From NCBI GenBank assembly GCA_910592005.1, contig CAJVPP010002857.1:1-13319 (forward strand): a stretch of DNA of 13,319 bases. Reading direction: 5' to 3'. The notes beneath the pieces are model-generated. The model was not told where the DNA came from, did not search any database, and saw only the letters and a program-made list of their open reading frames with translations. Position 1 is the first letter of the stretch, and each line of letters begins with the position of its first letter. This document shows positions 1-9,774 of this stretch, piece by piece. A program made the translations under genes and the position numbers. The DNA comes from Funneliformis mosseae (Eukaryota; Glomeromycota; Glomeromycetes; Glomerales; Glomeraceae).

Positions 1-18
1 TTATATATAGGACCAGTA

Positions 19-79
19 CGGTACGGTACGATTCAAATTTCCCGCGAAAAATACTGATCTGCATAATCGTACCGTACCG
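19..79. repeat. Perfect 15-bp inverted repeat made of GGTAC units
   Basis: Positions 19-33 (CGGTACGGTACGATT) are the exact reverse complement of positions 65-79, with a 31-nt spacer. The left arm is part of a short tandem run in which GTACG occurs three times between 17 and 30. A perfect 15-bp pair this close is unlikely by chance in 13 kb, and the arms are richer in GC than the surrounding DNA. It could be a hairpin, a protein-binding site, or the end of a mobile element that continues left of the window. No coding function is visible. Confidence 0.6.
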
Positions 80-3000
80 GTTTTCCATATACTCGGTAAA
101 TTATGACCTGAAATTTATATGCAGGCCATTTCGTGAAATTTTGTATTATACTTCACGAAACTTTAAAATCAACAATAATCGAAAATATAATTAGTTCCGA
201 AATTATATAAGTGAGCTTTACAGTAGAACTCGAGCTATTATTTTAGAAAAAATAAATTTTACTTTATGAATTTTTAAATCAGTGAATCATCAAAAATTTA
301 AAAAAGATTACGTGACAAGTCATTTATAACCTGAAGCATCTATTTAACCAAAATGCTACATATTTTATATTTGATATCATATTAATCGTCCCAAAGACAA
401 TCATGTTGTTAATTTTCCTAAATACTTAATTTTTGACTGAATATCAAAATCATTCATTATGTCGTGTAGTTGTTAGTAATATTTATCAAGATAAAACTTT
501 AAAAGTTCAGAAAAAAAGTTCATAATCCTAATTTTAATGGGAATATGGATAAATGAATCGTTTTGTCAGCACTTTAATATTATCCAGTACTTGTAAGTTT
601 GTATCGTATTAGTCACACGACTCAAAGTTGAAAAAAAAAAATTGAAAAAAAAATTTCGATCATAACGTACTGATTATCATATTATCATCAAACTTTTGCA
701 AAGATTATTGTTACAATCAGTCTTGAAAGTTTATTTTATTAGTAAATCCGAAGATTTTATATTCGATAAGTATGAAAAATTATTTATTAAGAATCAATTT
801 ATTAAAGTACTGCTTCAACGTCGGTTCTGAATTCCCTTCGTTATACTAAACTATTACAAAAAACACTAATTTCTAATTAAAACTTAAAGAGGGGAAGAGG
901 GAAGAAATGACTACAGTCAGAATCACATAAACCTTTTTAATAATGTCTATATATTTTCAGTAACCTGGATCCATAACCTGAAAATAATAAAAACGAAATA
1001 AAAAAAAAAAAATTAATTAAATTGATAAAATAATATTTATAACAATATCCAATAGTTAATTTGTTTGATATATTTATAAATATATTAAAATAGATTTATA
1101 AACGAAAAACCCATGACAATAGATTATTAATTTATCCAATCCATTATTATTCTGGTAACACATGAAGTTCTCGGCAAGAAATTTTCAGCGCCATCGCCAT
1201 AAAATATTTTGTCAGAAATTACGCAAATGAAATATTTAATTAACACCATGCCCAAAAAATTGATGAAATAATTTCTGAAACAAATTCACGAAAAAAAAAA
1301 TTTCATTTCAATTTTAAAGTTATCTGCAATTAAACTTACACGTAAGATGCATGTAATTTTATACGGATTCGACTTTCGGATTTAAAACCGAATACAAATT
1401 AGCCCAGTACAAAAATTGTATTTAATATGAAACCGCCGGATATATGATGGGGCTGAAATAAAGTTGCATGCACATATACTGTAAATAAAGGCAAATATAA
1501 TAATAGAAATCAAAATTTTATTAGAAATTCACAGTTTTTTATGTGACGATTATAAAAAAAAAATAAATTATTAGTATGTAATTCTTTAATTATGAATATT
1601 GTTATTTTCTTTGGTAAAATTTATAAATTACTCGATAACACTGCTAACATTCATACATCTTATACTGTGCTTATGAAATTAAACGATGATGTTTAAATAA
1701 ATCATGTCGTGTAACCTTTATTTTAATGCCAGCTTATCCAGATATAATAAATCCGGATTGAAACCGGATTCAATAAATACGGATGAAATACTGATCCGAT
1801 TTCTGAAATTAATAAACACAGTTGTAAACTATAAATACGGTTCCAAATCTAAGACAAAGTCTTCATCGGTAAACGGTTTCCTAGCAGCAAATTATATTGC
1901 ATTACGAATATTAGAATCTTTACTGTAGAGTCTTTATTTATTAAACCTTCCCTTGTCTCATGACAAAACAATTTTAAATAATGAAATTCCATTCGTCACA
2001 TTATTGTGCACTTTCGTTATATAATTAAATACTTCATTGTCGAAGACCATGATCTTTGTGTTTAATAAAATTTTGAAACAATATTTTTTTTTTTTTTTTT
2101 TTTGCAAAAAATCCGTTTTTATTCCTCAAAACGAAAAGATAAATCTTTAATTTTTGAGAATTGTCTTTGTATTGGTTAAATAAAAACCTTTTAAGTATAA
2201 TGGTATGAAAATGTAATTTAGATAATTGCAATATAAAATATCAATATTGCTAGCTAATGATAATAATAACTTTAAATATATATACAAGAAAAAAGATTAA
2301 AACTTAATATTATCAAAGGTATTCGCAATAAATTCTTGCTTCAAAAATCATGAAAAATAGATTCCAAGAAATAGGTTCAAAAATTCCTTGAAATAATATT
2401 CAATTTATTTTTTTAGTGTGGAAAACCGCATAAAAAAAATCGATTTAGATAACTCGTTTTAAATGAAATTCTACTCAATTACTGGTATGTCCCATAATAA
2501 AGTTTCGTGAGTGTAAATGAAAAATAAAATTAACAAATTATACAATAAAAGATTTTTTTTTTTAGGAATTGGACTACAGTTAAGTGATCGTCCAAAGGAT
2601 AAATTTTCATTGTTGTGATGGTTGTAGTTGTGAAATCAAGTCTATTATTGTATATTTGGGGAATACAACTATGGGTGTATAAAGCGAGAGATAACTTCGT
2701 TTAAATTTTATCATTCAAAAGGTTTTGGACAATTATTTTGTTGAATTGATCGATTCAATCCGTTAACTTTGCATATTAGAATCAATTTAAATTTTAAATT
2801 CGTAATTATTAAATTGTGAATTTTTCTAATGTCGCCATCATATCTTCAGTAATTGATTTAAAGAATTAACAATTATCATAATTTTTTATCTAACTACCAA
2901 AAGTAATTTAATCATATAAAGATGACAAATCTTTCAATTCTTTGAACTAAATATACCTTCCTTTATTTAAGCTATAAATTGCAAATGCACACTTTACATC

Positions 3001-3249
3001 GGGCAAATGATTGGAAAATTTAACGCTTGAAATGTGATTGTGGTATTGGTCTTTATGGAAATTTTTATACAAATAATAAGATAGTTCTTATCAATGAAAA
3101 ATGAAAAGTGTTCGAAATCCGGATAGAAAATTTGATTATTAATTAATAAAAAATATCAAATACCACTGGATCCAAGCTTAAAAAATTATGTTTTATTATG
3201 ATGATGATGATTTTTAAGATTGTCAGTCAATAAATGAAAAAAAATGAAA
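80..3249. other. Long AT-rich intergenic region without a supported gene
   Basis: No conserved protein motif, tRNA-like fold or convincing splice-linked exon chain was found on either strand. One open frame of 74 codons at 1704-1928 (plus) has slightly less AT-rich codons and a CGGAT motif repeated at 1752-1800, but its peptide matches no family I know, and a few frames of this length are expected by chance at this base composition. The interval holds many short A and T runs and a short ATG microsatellite near 3198-3210. Regulatory DNA cannot be excluded. Confidence 0.6.
2084..2103. repeat. 20-T homopolymer run
   Basis: An uninterrupted run of 20 T on the plus strand lies in non-coding DNA. 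It may be a simple slippage tract or the poly(A) end of an old retroposed sequence on the minus strand. No target-site duplication or recognisable retroposon body was seen next to it. Confidence 0.8.
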
Positions 3250-3255
3250 TTTATT
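3250..3255 (-). terminator. Candidate poly(A) signal for the LITAF-domain gene
   Basis: The minus strand reads AATAAA here, roughly 90 nt after the spliced stop codon at 3347-3349. Position and sequence fit a eukaryotic polyadenylation signal, but such hexamers are common by chance in AT-rich DNA. Confidence 0.3.
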
Positions 3256-3346
3256 AATAAATATTGAAACTTATTGTTAAATAAACCTAAAAATAATTTT
3301 TTGAGTTTTTACGTGACAGAAATAACAAAATAAATGCGTAAATAAA

Positions 3347-3930
3347 TTATAAATAAAATAAAAATAACGAAGGTAACAAAATTGTCAAAGTAATGATGAT
3401 ACCCAAGAGAACAGCATAACAGACCCACGGTTTCTATTTTAAAACATAGGAGAAAAAAAGAAAAAAAAATGAATATTTAATAATGTAAATTTCAAAATGA
3501 TTAATGTTAATGAATTTACTTTTCTTTCTTGTAGTCTACTACCACATTGAGGACATTTGTCAATCTCGTCCATACAAGAATTCAATACACAAGGTAACCA
3601 AAACAATGGCCAAAAAACGCAACACAATAAGGCACCACCAATCCAAGATGCTGTACCCAGGTAGTAAAATGTTACGGGAATCGTAATTCTTCCACAAACT
3701 GGACAAGGATGACCACTTGGAATTTGATTTATGTAAACGACCGGATAATTTGTAAATGTTGAAGAGACATTAATTATATTTGATGGATTATTTGCAGTTG
3801 CTAGTGGCGGTGTCAGATATGAGGGTTGAGTTGGATATGGTTGCTGCTGTTGGTTATAATAAATGGGTAGCTGATTGGATTGCGGGGGGTCAGGTAATGG
3901 GGTATATGGTGGCGGTAAAGATGAAGGCAT
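3347..3930 (-). CDS. LITAF-domain membrane-associated zinc-ribbon protein, two exons
   Basis: The exons are 3930-3520 and 3433-3347. A phase-0 intron at 3519-3434 (86 nt) has donor GTAAAT and acceptor AAATAG. The spliced product is 165 residues. The start has A at -3, and no earlier in-frame ATG looks better. Residues 6-9 are PPPY, a WW-domain ligand motif, followed by a Pro/Gln-rich segment to about 45. The LITAF domain spans about 72-135: C76-P-V-C79, a hydrophobic stretch at 95-117 containing a tryptophan and several cysteines, then C126-P-Q-C129-G. In the known family the two CxxC knuckles bind one zinc and the hydrophobic part inserts as a hairpin into the cytosolic face of endosomal or lysosomal membranes, with PPxY recruiting Nedd4-type ubiquitin ligases. 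Exon 2 adds a very hydrophobic tail (about 141-165), probably a transmembrane helix. That tail is not present in human LITAF. Without splicing the frame ends in an unconvincing Phe-rich tail. Domain call strong; localisation inferred. Confidence 0.9.
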
Positions 3931-5439
3931 TTTTAAAATTTCGATGATAGGTAAACTTAAATAATAAATGCTAAAATCAAAGAGTTAACCAAGTATTGAA
4001 ATATTTGAAAATATCCATTTCGGGTTCTCATTTAGAGTTTTTATTTTTTCTATTGATTGTGCCGTGTAATTAGATAATCTGCATATTACCGAACCTTATT
4101 TATCAATCAAGTATAAACCTTTCAAATGTAAATGAAAAATTGCTTAGAATTCCAAGGAAGGTTTAATTGACTTGCACAAATAACAATGTGTATTAGGCGT
4201 AAAGATTCGTGTTACTTTGCTGCATAATTATTTTCACTGTATCACAAATCTAAACAATGGAACCAAACTAAGGTTTCAAAAATGACGGTTTTAAATATTT
4301 ACAATGCCGACGAATTGTAAGATTTCATTTTTTTCAATAATTCAAATATGGTATAGTTTTGAATGTAAAACGATTGCAGATTTGTTTGTCGTAAATAATG
4401 ATACCGAAATTGTTATTTCTAGTGAGAGTTATGCAAATTGTTAAAATTGTTAAAAAGAAATTAATGTTCGTTGTAGTAAAGAAGACGATCATGAAATTTA
4501 TTCGAATTGAAAAATAGTACACAACACATTTTCTGGGAAAATTATTGGTCATGATTCGGTTTAGTTATAGTAAGTAGCCTAGCTTTGTATTTGTATTTTG
4601 TTTTTCAGCAATTATTTTTTATTTTTTTTTGATGATCTTCATGAAATTTATTATCTTGAATTAATCCTTAACTTTGTAAACTTTGAATTACCTTCATATT
4701 TAATACGTATTTTCAAGTCCTAATTTCTCACTTTTATCAGCTTCTATTGCGCGTAGTCATTTATTCTTATTAATGAATAAAATAAAAATATGAGCAAAAA
4801 AACCGATATGAAACAGAGCCAATTTTTATCAGAATATGAATAAATTCTTCAATTGCAGATTTAACCTTGTATTAAATCCAAATCAAATTTCTTGATTAAT
4901 TGTAATTGATTCTTAAGAAATTTGGAAATACGAGAGAAATGCCCAATTGTTACTGCCTCACTCGGTTCTATTTAATAGGACTTAAATGAAGATATTACAA
5001 TTCCTCTATCTAAAATAAAGACAAAGACGAAATCTATTCATATAAAATTCTATCTGAGACGCGGTAGGTGACACAAGAATTTAGTGTATAAATACCTCAT
5101 ACGAACATATTGGATAACATTATTTAATAACTAATTATTAATTTATTTATTGTAAATGCAATTTTTATTATATTTCTTAACTATCGTCACTTTCTTGAAT
5201 TTGTAATCTTTCTTTTTTTCATGATAGTATGATCTTCATCAGGTATATTTAACGCAGACAATTGTGTTTTGGGAAACTCTACCTTTCGAAAGTGCTGATA
5301 GTTGTTCAAGGGAGGGTAATTGATTACCTTTGGATGAAATATTTTGTCATTTTATATTATCAAAAGAAAAAAAAATTTTTTTAGGGCGTAAAAGAAAAAA
5401 AGAAATATAAATTAAGCTATTTGTGTAAACCGATAAAAC
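3931..5439. other. AT-rich intergenic region upstream of the LITAF-domain gene
   Basis: The right flank of the minus-strand LITAF-domain gene should carry its promoter, but no promoter element stands out. A 72-codon minus-strand frame at 4334-4552 is rich in Ile, Phe, Thr and Asn, as expected for translated AT-rich DNA, and has no recognisable domain. Nothing else is supported. Confidence 0.55.
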
Positions 5440-5568
5440 AGTTACTCGGCAGCACGTGACCTCACAACTGCGGCACTGCCGTGCCTTACAATAAGATTAT
5501 GGTCAGTGGAATTTGCTGAGCGAGCTCAGCAATTCCACCAATCATATGGCACTTCGTGACGAGTAACT
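5440..5568. mobile_element. Foldback (MITE-like) element with terminal inverted repeats
   Basis: The 129-bp block begins with AGTTACTCG (5440-5448) and ends with its exact reverse complement (5560-5568). Its centre is a strong hairpin: 5506-5521 pairs with 5524-5538 over 15 bp, with one bulged T and a 2-nt loop. A second small hairpin, GGCAC/GTGCC, lies at 5472-5485. Between the ends and the centre the arms also share GTGCC...GATT blocks in inverted orientation, with an extra segment of about 30 nt in the left arm. GC is about 50%, far above the flanks. It has no coding capacity. This is the architecture of a non-autonomous DNA transposon. No clear target-site duplication was found, so a structured RNA or regulatory palindrome remains possible. 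Confidence 0.5.
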
Positions 5569-5848
5569 ATTAATTATTTTTTGTGGATGCATTAGAGCCA
5601 TAAACTATCATTACACCTTTTCCTGAGCGGTGTATAACGTTTCTTTTAACCGTAACATTGAAATTTAAGGGAAAGAATTTTGGACTATTTTATAATAATA
5701 ATTATTTGGAAGCACCATTTAAAAAACAATTAGTCTCGAAAATTTTCATTAGTAAATATTTTATTGCAAAAAATTTATAATTATCTTTCCATCAAATAAA
5801 CAATAATTTGAAATTTTCTTGAATTATAAATTTATCTTCCGGAGAAAG
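5569..5848. other. Intergenic gap between the foldback element and the IFI27-like gene
   Basis: This is AT-rich sequence containing the 3' flank of the minus-strand IFI27-like gene. Apart from one candidate poly(A) hexamer, no feature is seen. Confidence 0.5.
5760..5765 (-). terminator. Candidate poly(A) signal for the IFI27-like gene
   Basis: AATAAA on the minus strand, about 85 nt beyond the spliced stop at 5851-5849. Spacing is plausible, but support rests on the hexamer alone. Confidence 0.3.
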
Positions 5849-6185
5849 TTAAGAAGAAATTATTAGAATCCTGAGTAAGTTCCTTGGTCTAAGCAAAAGT
5901 GAAAATGACCCGTTAATTGAATTAATGTAACAATATTCGCAAAAGAAAGATTTAAATTCCAAATTACCTTATTAAGCTACGAACAGTTAAGCGGCGACGC
6001 ATAAAAGAAATAACTAATGGAGTTACTGTGAAGAAAACAATGAGACCGCCTTGAGAGCCCGATGCGATAGATCCCGCGACGACTCCAGCTGCGCCTAAAC
6101 CCATAGCCGTAAGAAACACAGGAGCTCCTATAGTTGCGGCAGCGCTCCCAACAGATGTGACAACAATGCAAGATAAAAGACACAT
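5849..6185 (-). CDS. Small hydrophobic IFI6/IFI27 (ISG12)-like protein
   Basis: The start at 6185 has A at -3. Exon 1 is 6185-5968 and exon 2 is 5888-5849, with a 79-nt phase-2 intron (donor GTAATT, acceptor TTGCTTAG). The spliced product is 85 residues. If the intron is retained, the frame stops at once after residue 73, and residue 73 is arginine either way, so splicing only changes the tail. Residues 1-18 form a hydrophobic, signal- or anchor-like segment. Residues 20-46 carry the Gly/Ala-rich helix with AMGLGAAGVVAGSIA, the most conserved part of the Ifi-6-16 family (human IFI27 and IFI6 have AMGF.GAGIAA.SIA). Family members are small membrane proteins, mitochondrial or nuclear-envelope in animals, linked to apoptosis and stress; the fungal role is unknown. 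The usual second Gly/Ala-rich block is replaced here by an Ile/Val/Phe-rich stretch (47-61), then a basic tail with MRRR. The family call rests mainly on one motif; the exon 2 model is less certain. Confidence 0.75.
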
Positions 6186-7044
6186 TTTCTTTTTTTTTTA
6201 CTTTTAATGAATTTTTTTTTTTTGAATTTTTTTTGACGATAAAAAGAAACGACTTCAGCACATGTCGATCATTCTGCCCAAACTTGAAAAATGAATTACT
6301 TAAAGTTTATGCATGTAGACCATTTAAGACCTTAAATGTTCGTAGTATCGAGATCTTACTGATTATCTCACACACATAGTAAATCATTTTTTTCTTATCG
6401 GTATGTCGTATCTGTTAATTCATTTTCAAATAATTAAGCACGTACCAATTCCAATACATTATCTAACAAATTAAAATATTTTGTTGTCCGATCACGAGTT
6501 CAAGAATTTAATTCAAAGATATCTTTCTGCGCCGCGTTTAATAAATTCAAATCATATAATTATCAAAATTAATTCCTAAATACCATTATATTATATTCTC
6601 AACGCATACTTTTGATAATTATTTTAAGATTATATCATATAAATTATTTGATTTGATATTATTATAAAACTTTGATTTACATCTCACAACGTTAGACTCT
6701 TAAAAAATTTGGCCAAAATCAAAGACGCTAGCTCTGTTAATTAACCGATCTCTGTAACACAATATGTTGATTTATTATGTAACTCTACTTATTGATCCAC
6801 TTTTATGGAATAGATTATTGTGTATTTACTGTGCCATACCACCTCAAAAAAAATGATCTTAGGCACGCACGTTGTTTTCCTTTAAATTCATTCATTTTCC
6901 GGCTTACTTGTCGTAGTAATTCTGTTTATCTCAATAACAGTTACAGCGTCCCTAAGTTATACATCATGAACAGTTAAAATTTCTAGACTAATGGTGATAT
7001 ACAAAAAGAATCATTGGATTACTTTCCTTGTTGACCTTTTATAG
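6186..7044. other. Intergenic region between IFI27-like gene and possible plus-strand exon
   Basis: The left part contains T-rich tracts directly upstream of the minus-strand IFI27-like start codon and should include its promoter; no element is recognisable. A plus-strand frame without ATG at its 5' end, 6792-6977, encodes an unrecognised peptide and could be either chance or an exon linked to the frame that follows at 7045. I see nothing else. Confidence 0.5.
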
Positions 7045-7255
7045 AAATTTAGCTTTCCCTATTGAACTCCCTCTTCTGCCTGAATTTAACATTCATCCAA
7101 ATTTATGGGAACAGGATTTAAATCATTTTATGATTGGGATTTTGCAGTCAAAAAGATTGGAGCATAATATTCTTTTTCCGAAATCCGCTTTTAGGAAGGA
7201 ACTCATAAAAGAGTTTAGCACGCATATTATTATCCATTTTCCTGCAATGTTTTAA
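7045..7255 (+). CDS. Possible orphan exon or gene fragment, unknown product
   Basis: An open frame running to a TAA at 7253-7255 encodes about 70 residues with a protein-like composition, including PLLPEF, NLWEQDL and KRLEHN, and it is less AT-rich than its flanks. There is no upstream ATG in the frame; the frame enters from about 6998 and could begin at TTG 7028. A splice-acceptor-like TTTTATAG ends at 7044, so this may be a terminal exon whose upstream exon is undetermined, or a relic of a decayed gene. I recognise no domain. A chance open frame is quite possible. Confidence 0.2.
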
Positions 7256-7760
7256 CAGATAATGTCAAAAATGAATTATAAACCGGATCATAATTTTTAT
7301 CAGAATTTTATCATCGCAATATGTCGCTTATCAAAAAAAAACTATAACTTACTTGGAATAAATTTACGCCATTCTCCTTGTGTGAAATACATGTGAAAAA
7401 AATTATGTAATTTTGACGATTCTCTATATAGCAATGTTACACAAGTCTTCGATCAATCCTTAACAAAACCAATTGTTTTTATACAACAATCCATTCATTG
7501 GCGTCAAACCCTTCATTTCCCCCCTTTTTTTTTACCGGAAAATAAAATTTTCTGATGGTATATTAGTTGATGATCAAGGGTGCCAAACTTGTTATGGACC
7601 TTAGTCCATGTAGTGATTTATTTGATTTTCAGTCTAACTCAAATTATTTTCTCATAAATATCAAATTATTCACTCTCAAAATTTTTTTTTATTTTTGAAA
7701 TCAAAAATTATTTCAATATTTGTATCACTATTTGACCAGTTCTCCTATTACAAAACAGAA
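7256..7760. other. 5' flank of the GRF zinc-finger gene
   Basis: This region upstream of the chosen plus-strand ATG contains a pyrimidine-rich stretch at about 7510-7535 (C and T runs) and short T runs near 7681-7696. Such tracts are common in fungal promoters, but no defined TATA or initiator element can be claimed. The frame of the GRF gene stays open back to an ATG at 7695. Confidence 0.4.
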
Positions 7761-8573
7761 ATGGAAGACGTTAATTCAGGTTACAATACCAACACTTCAC
7801 AGCAAGGAATATTCATAATTAATTGTGATTGTGGTCTTGAACCAGTTCTTCGGGAGGTTAAGTCAAACACAATAAATAAAGGAAGATTTTTTTGGTCATG
7901 CAGCAAATTTGGTACTCCGAATCATTCGAGAAAATGTAATTTCTTTAAATGGAAATCTCAAAATGATGAAGACGATAACGATCCCTTCTACCAAAACGCC
8001 ATACAAAGTAGAACAACATCAGTTGCAACCCCTCCAATACCCTTACATTGGAGATATAAGAATTCTAGTATTAGAGCTACTTTTCCACAAGCTCCAGGTT
8101 CACCTCCAACAAGATCGCAATCTCCATTTTCTGTAAACTCAATAGATGATGAACTTACTCCCAGAAACTTAACTGGTGATGTATACACACGTAAACCGGC
8201 TGTCTTCGATAATTGGGATGATGTACCTAAATTTTCCACTCCACAATTATTAGATATTGCGCAAAATCACCTTATGCAACAAGGTAAAATTTATGAACTT
8301 CATTCCGTATGATTACAAATATGATCTTTAATTTTCATTTGGTTTCATTTTTTTACTTTTAAAGACAGAAATTATCAAAGATGGTACACTGCCAACCAAT
8401 TGGTTAAACGAGATCTTGAAGATGCAAGGAAAGAAATTGAGAAATCAAAAAGAGATTTTGAAATGTTAGTTAAAGAAAACGAACTATATAAACGTGAAAT
8501 TAAAATTTTAAAAGCTGAAAAGCGACGGTTAGAAGATGAAAATGTTGGTATAAAAGAAGAAAATCAGGATTAA
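7761..8573 (+). CDS. GRF-type zinc-finger protein with C-terminal coiled coil, two exons
   Basis: The exons are 7761-8283 and 8365-8573. The 81-nt phase-1 intron has donor GTAAAA and acceptor TTTAAAG; the next AG downstream would give an early stop. The product is 243 residues. The ATG at 7761 sits in a good context (GAAATGG). The frame also opens at ATG 7695, which would add 22 residues that look like translated AT-rich leader. Residues 20-64 form a zf-GRF domain: C22-x-C24-G, then G41-R-F43, C47 and C59-N-F-F-K-W64. Known zf-GRF domains bind single-stranded nucleic acid and occur in APE2, NEIL3 and TOP3A, but here there is no enzymatic domain. Residues 65-150 are acidic then Ser/Pro-rich and probably disordered, with a possible proline-directed site (TPP, SPP). 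Residues about 185-243 are rich in Lys and Glu with heptad-like Leu/Ile spacing, predicting a coiled coil for dimerisation. Role inferred: non-catalytic nucleic-acid adaptor. Confidence 0.92.
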
Positions 8574-8751
8574 AAAGAAGATAATTTTTTGATAAATACG
8601 ATTTTAAATTTAAAAATATTTGAATTCAATTTTATTTTTCATTAACTTAGAATGGTGAACGTTTTGTTCCTAGACAGCACAACGAATTTAAAATATACAA
8701 CTCCTTATATAGTCACTCCCTAAACACATTTGTGTAAGGCTGAAGTATAAT

Positions 8752-8757
8752 AATAAA
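8752..8757 (+). terminator. Candidate poly(A) signal for the GRF zinc-finger gene
   Basis: AATAAA on the plus strand, about 180 nt after the stop codon of the GRF gene. It is a reasonable but unproven polyadenylation signal. Confidence 0.35.
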
Positions 8758-9030
8758 GTTATTTACCATTACTCTCTGTATAGCTTTTTTAAAATCACGC
8801 CGAATTCTCAGGATGTGATGTAATGGCGACCAAATGTATATCTGAAAAGTTCTTTCGTAAACACAAATCTTAACAAATCATTAATATGATCCTATAGAAT
8901 AAATGCTATAATCTTCATTAGATTTATTAGGATTCACGATAAACAACAAATTCAAATTTTTTGTTAATTAAATATATATTAATGCCTTCGTTGTCGTTAA
9001 TTTAACGTTAATGCTTATATCTTTACTGTT

Positions 9031-9235
9031 TAAGGTTGCTAGTCTAAACCCATTTTAGATTTGGCAAAACATCTAAACCTTAAGTTTCACTAATTTTATA
9101 CTAAGGATTTCGCTATTTTTAAAAGTTGTTGATATAGTTTTGCCTTCCCTAATTTCGCAGATTTTTAATAATTTTGTCAAATTTACTTTACCATTTAGAC
9201 AACTTGCAAAACTATGTTTTCGTCCAGCAACCTTA
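9031..9235. repeat. Nested inverted repeat, possible small foldback element
   Basis: TAAGGTTGCT (9031-9040) is exactly inverted at 9226-9235. Inside it, GTCTAAA (9042-9048) is inverted at 9194-9200, and ATAGTTTTGC (9134-9143) is inverted at 9206-9215. Each pair alone could be chance in AT-rich DNA, but their nesting suggests a degraded foldback or MITE-like element. No target-site duplication or coding capacity was seen. Confidence 0.3.
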
Positions 9236-9774
9236 GGGGTGTTTTCTAAAATTTATTACAAAATAACATTTTAAAATAAACGATATATAAAGGATTAATG
9301 TTTCTTTATTTTCAAATTAAATTTAGACAACAAATAAAATAGTTATTGATTTCTTTAAAAAAAAAAAGAATAAATTTTAACTTGGAGTTGTACTCATTTG
9401 AAAAAATCATCTTTTTTTCAATAAACTCCTATGCATTAAAACCTGTTCGAAAAATAATGTATTATTTTGGAAACTGTGTGCTAATTTAAATAAATTACAA
9501 AAAAAAAAAAATTTATATTATACGATTGTAATATAATAAACCGTCGAATTCTATTAAAATTCACAAAGTTGTTATGTTATCAAAACCGTCGAAACATTTG
9601 AAACCAATCAAAACCCATCAAAATTGTCGAAATAATTTCTGAAAAGTTTTGAATTTGCAAAATAGATTTAGGTTTTACGTCGCAACTATACTCAAGAATT
9701 TAAACTTAACCAAGCCTGTACAAAGAAAGACATTATTGATAATCATATTCAAAACCTATATTTATATATTTACA

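Larger units (their letters stand above)
8574..9774. other. AT-rich intergenic region with a nested inverted repeat
   Basis: The region separates the 3' end of the plus-strand GRF gene from the far end of the broken Sel1 array on the minus strand. It has a candidate poly(A) hexamer at 8752 and a nested inverted repeat at 9031-9235. No coding frame of any promise was seen on either strand. Confidence 0.55.

Noticed and set aside
1704..1928. 74-codon plus-strand open frame beginning MSCNLYFN
   Set aside because: No recognisable domain or splice partner. At this AT content one to three frames of this length are expected by chance in 13 kb. A weak case only, based on slightly less AT-rich codons.
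2034..2231. 65-codon minus-strand frame
   Set aside because: It is kept open partly by the 20-T run, which translates as poly-Lys, and the rest is Lys/Leu/Phe/Asn-rich as expected from random AT-rich DNA.
2980..3120. Possible decayed coding stretch (Cys/Gly-rich peptide CDCGIGLYGNFY in one frame)
   Set aside because: The frame is interrupted and the peptide does not match a family I can name with confidence.
3167..3179. GGATCC directly followed by AAGCTT, resembling a cloning linker
   Set aside because: Only two 6-bp sites, with AT-rich native-looking sequence on both sides and no vector sequence; coincidence is the simpler reading.
3504..3686. Plus-strand frame of 60 codons
   Set aside because: Antisense to the LITAF-domain exon, which has clear domain evidence.
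4334..4552. 72-codon minus-strand frame
   Set aside because: Low-complexity Ile/Thr/Asn/Phe composition and no domain; consistent with chance.
5977..6261. 94-codon minus-strand frame overlapping the IFI27-like gene
   Set aside because: A shifted frame over the same bases. It lacks the conserved Gly/Ala core and starts with Lys-rich translation of T tracts.
7909..8239. Open frames on both strands inside the GRF gene
   Set aside because: Shadows of a well-supported coding exon in other frames.
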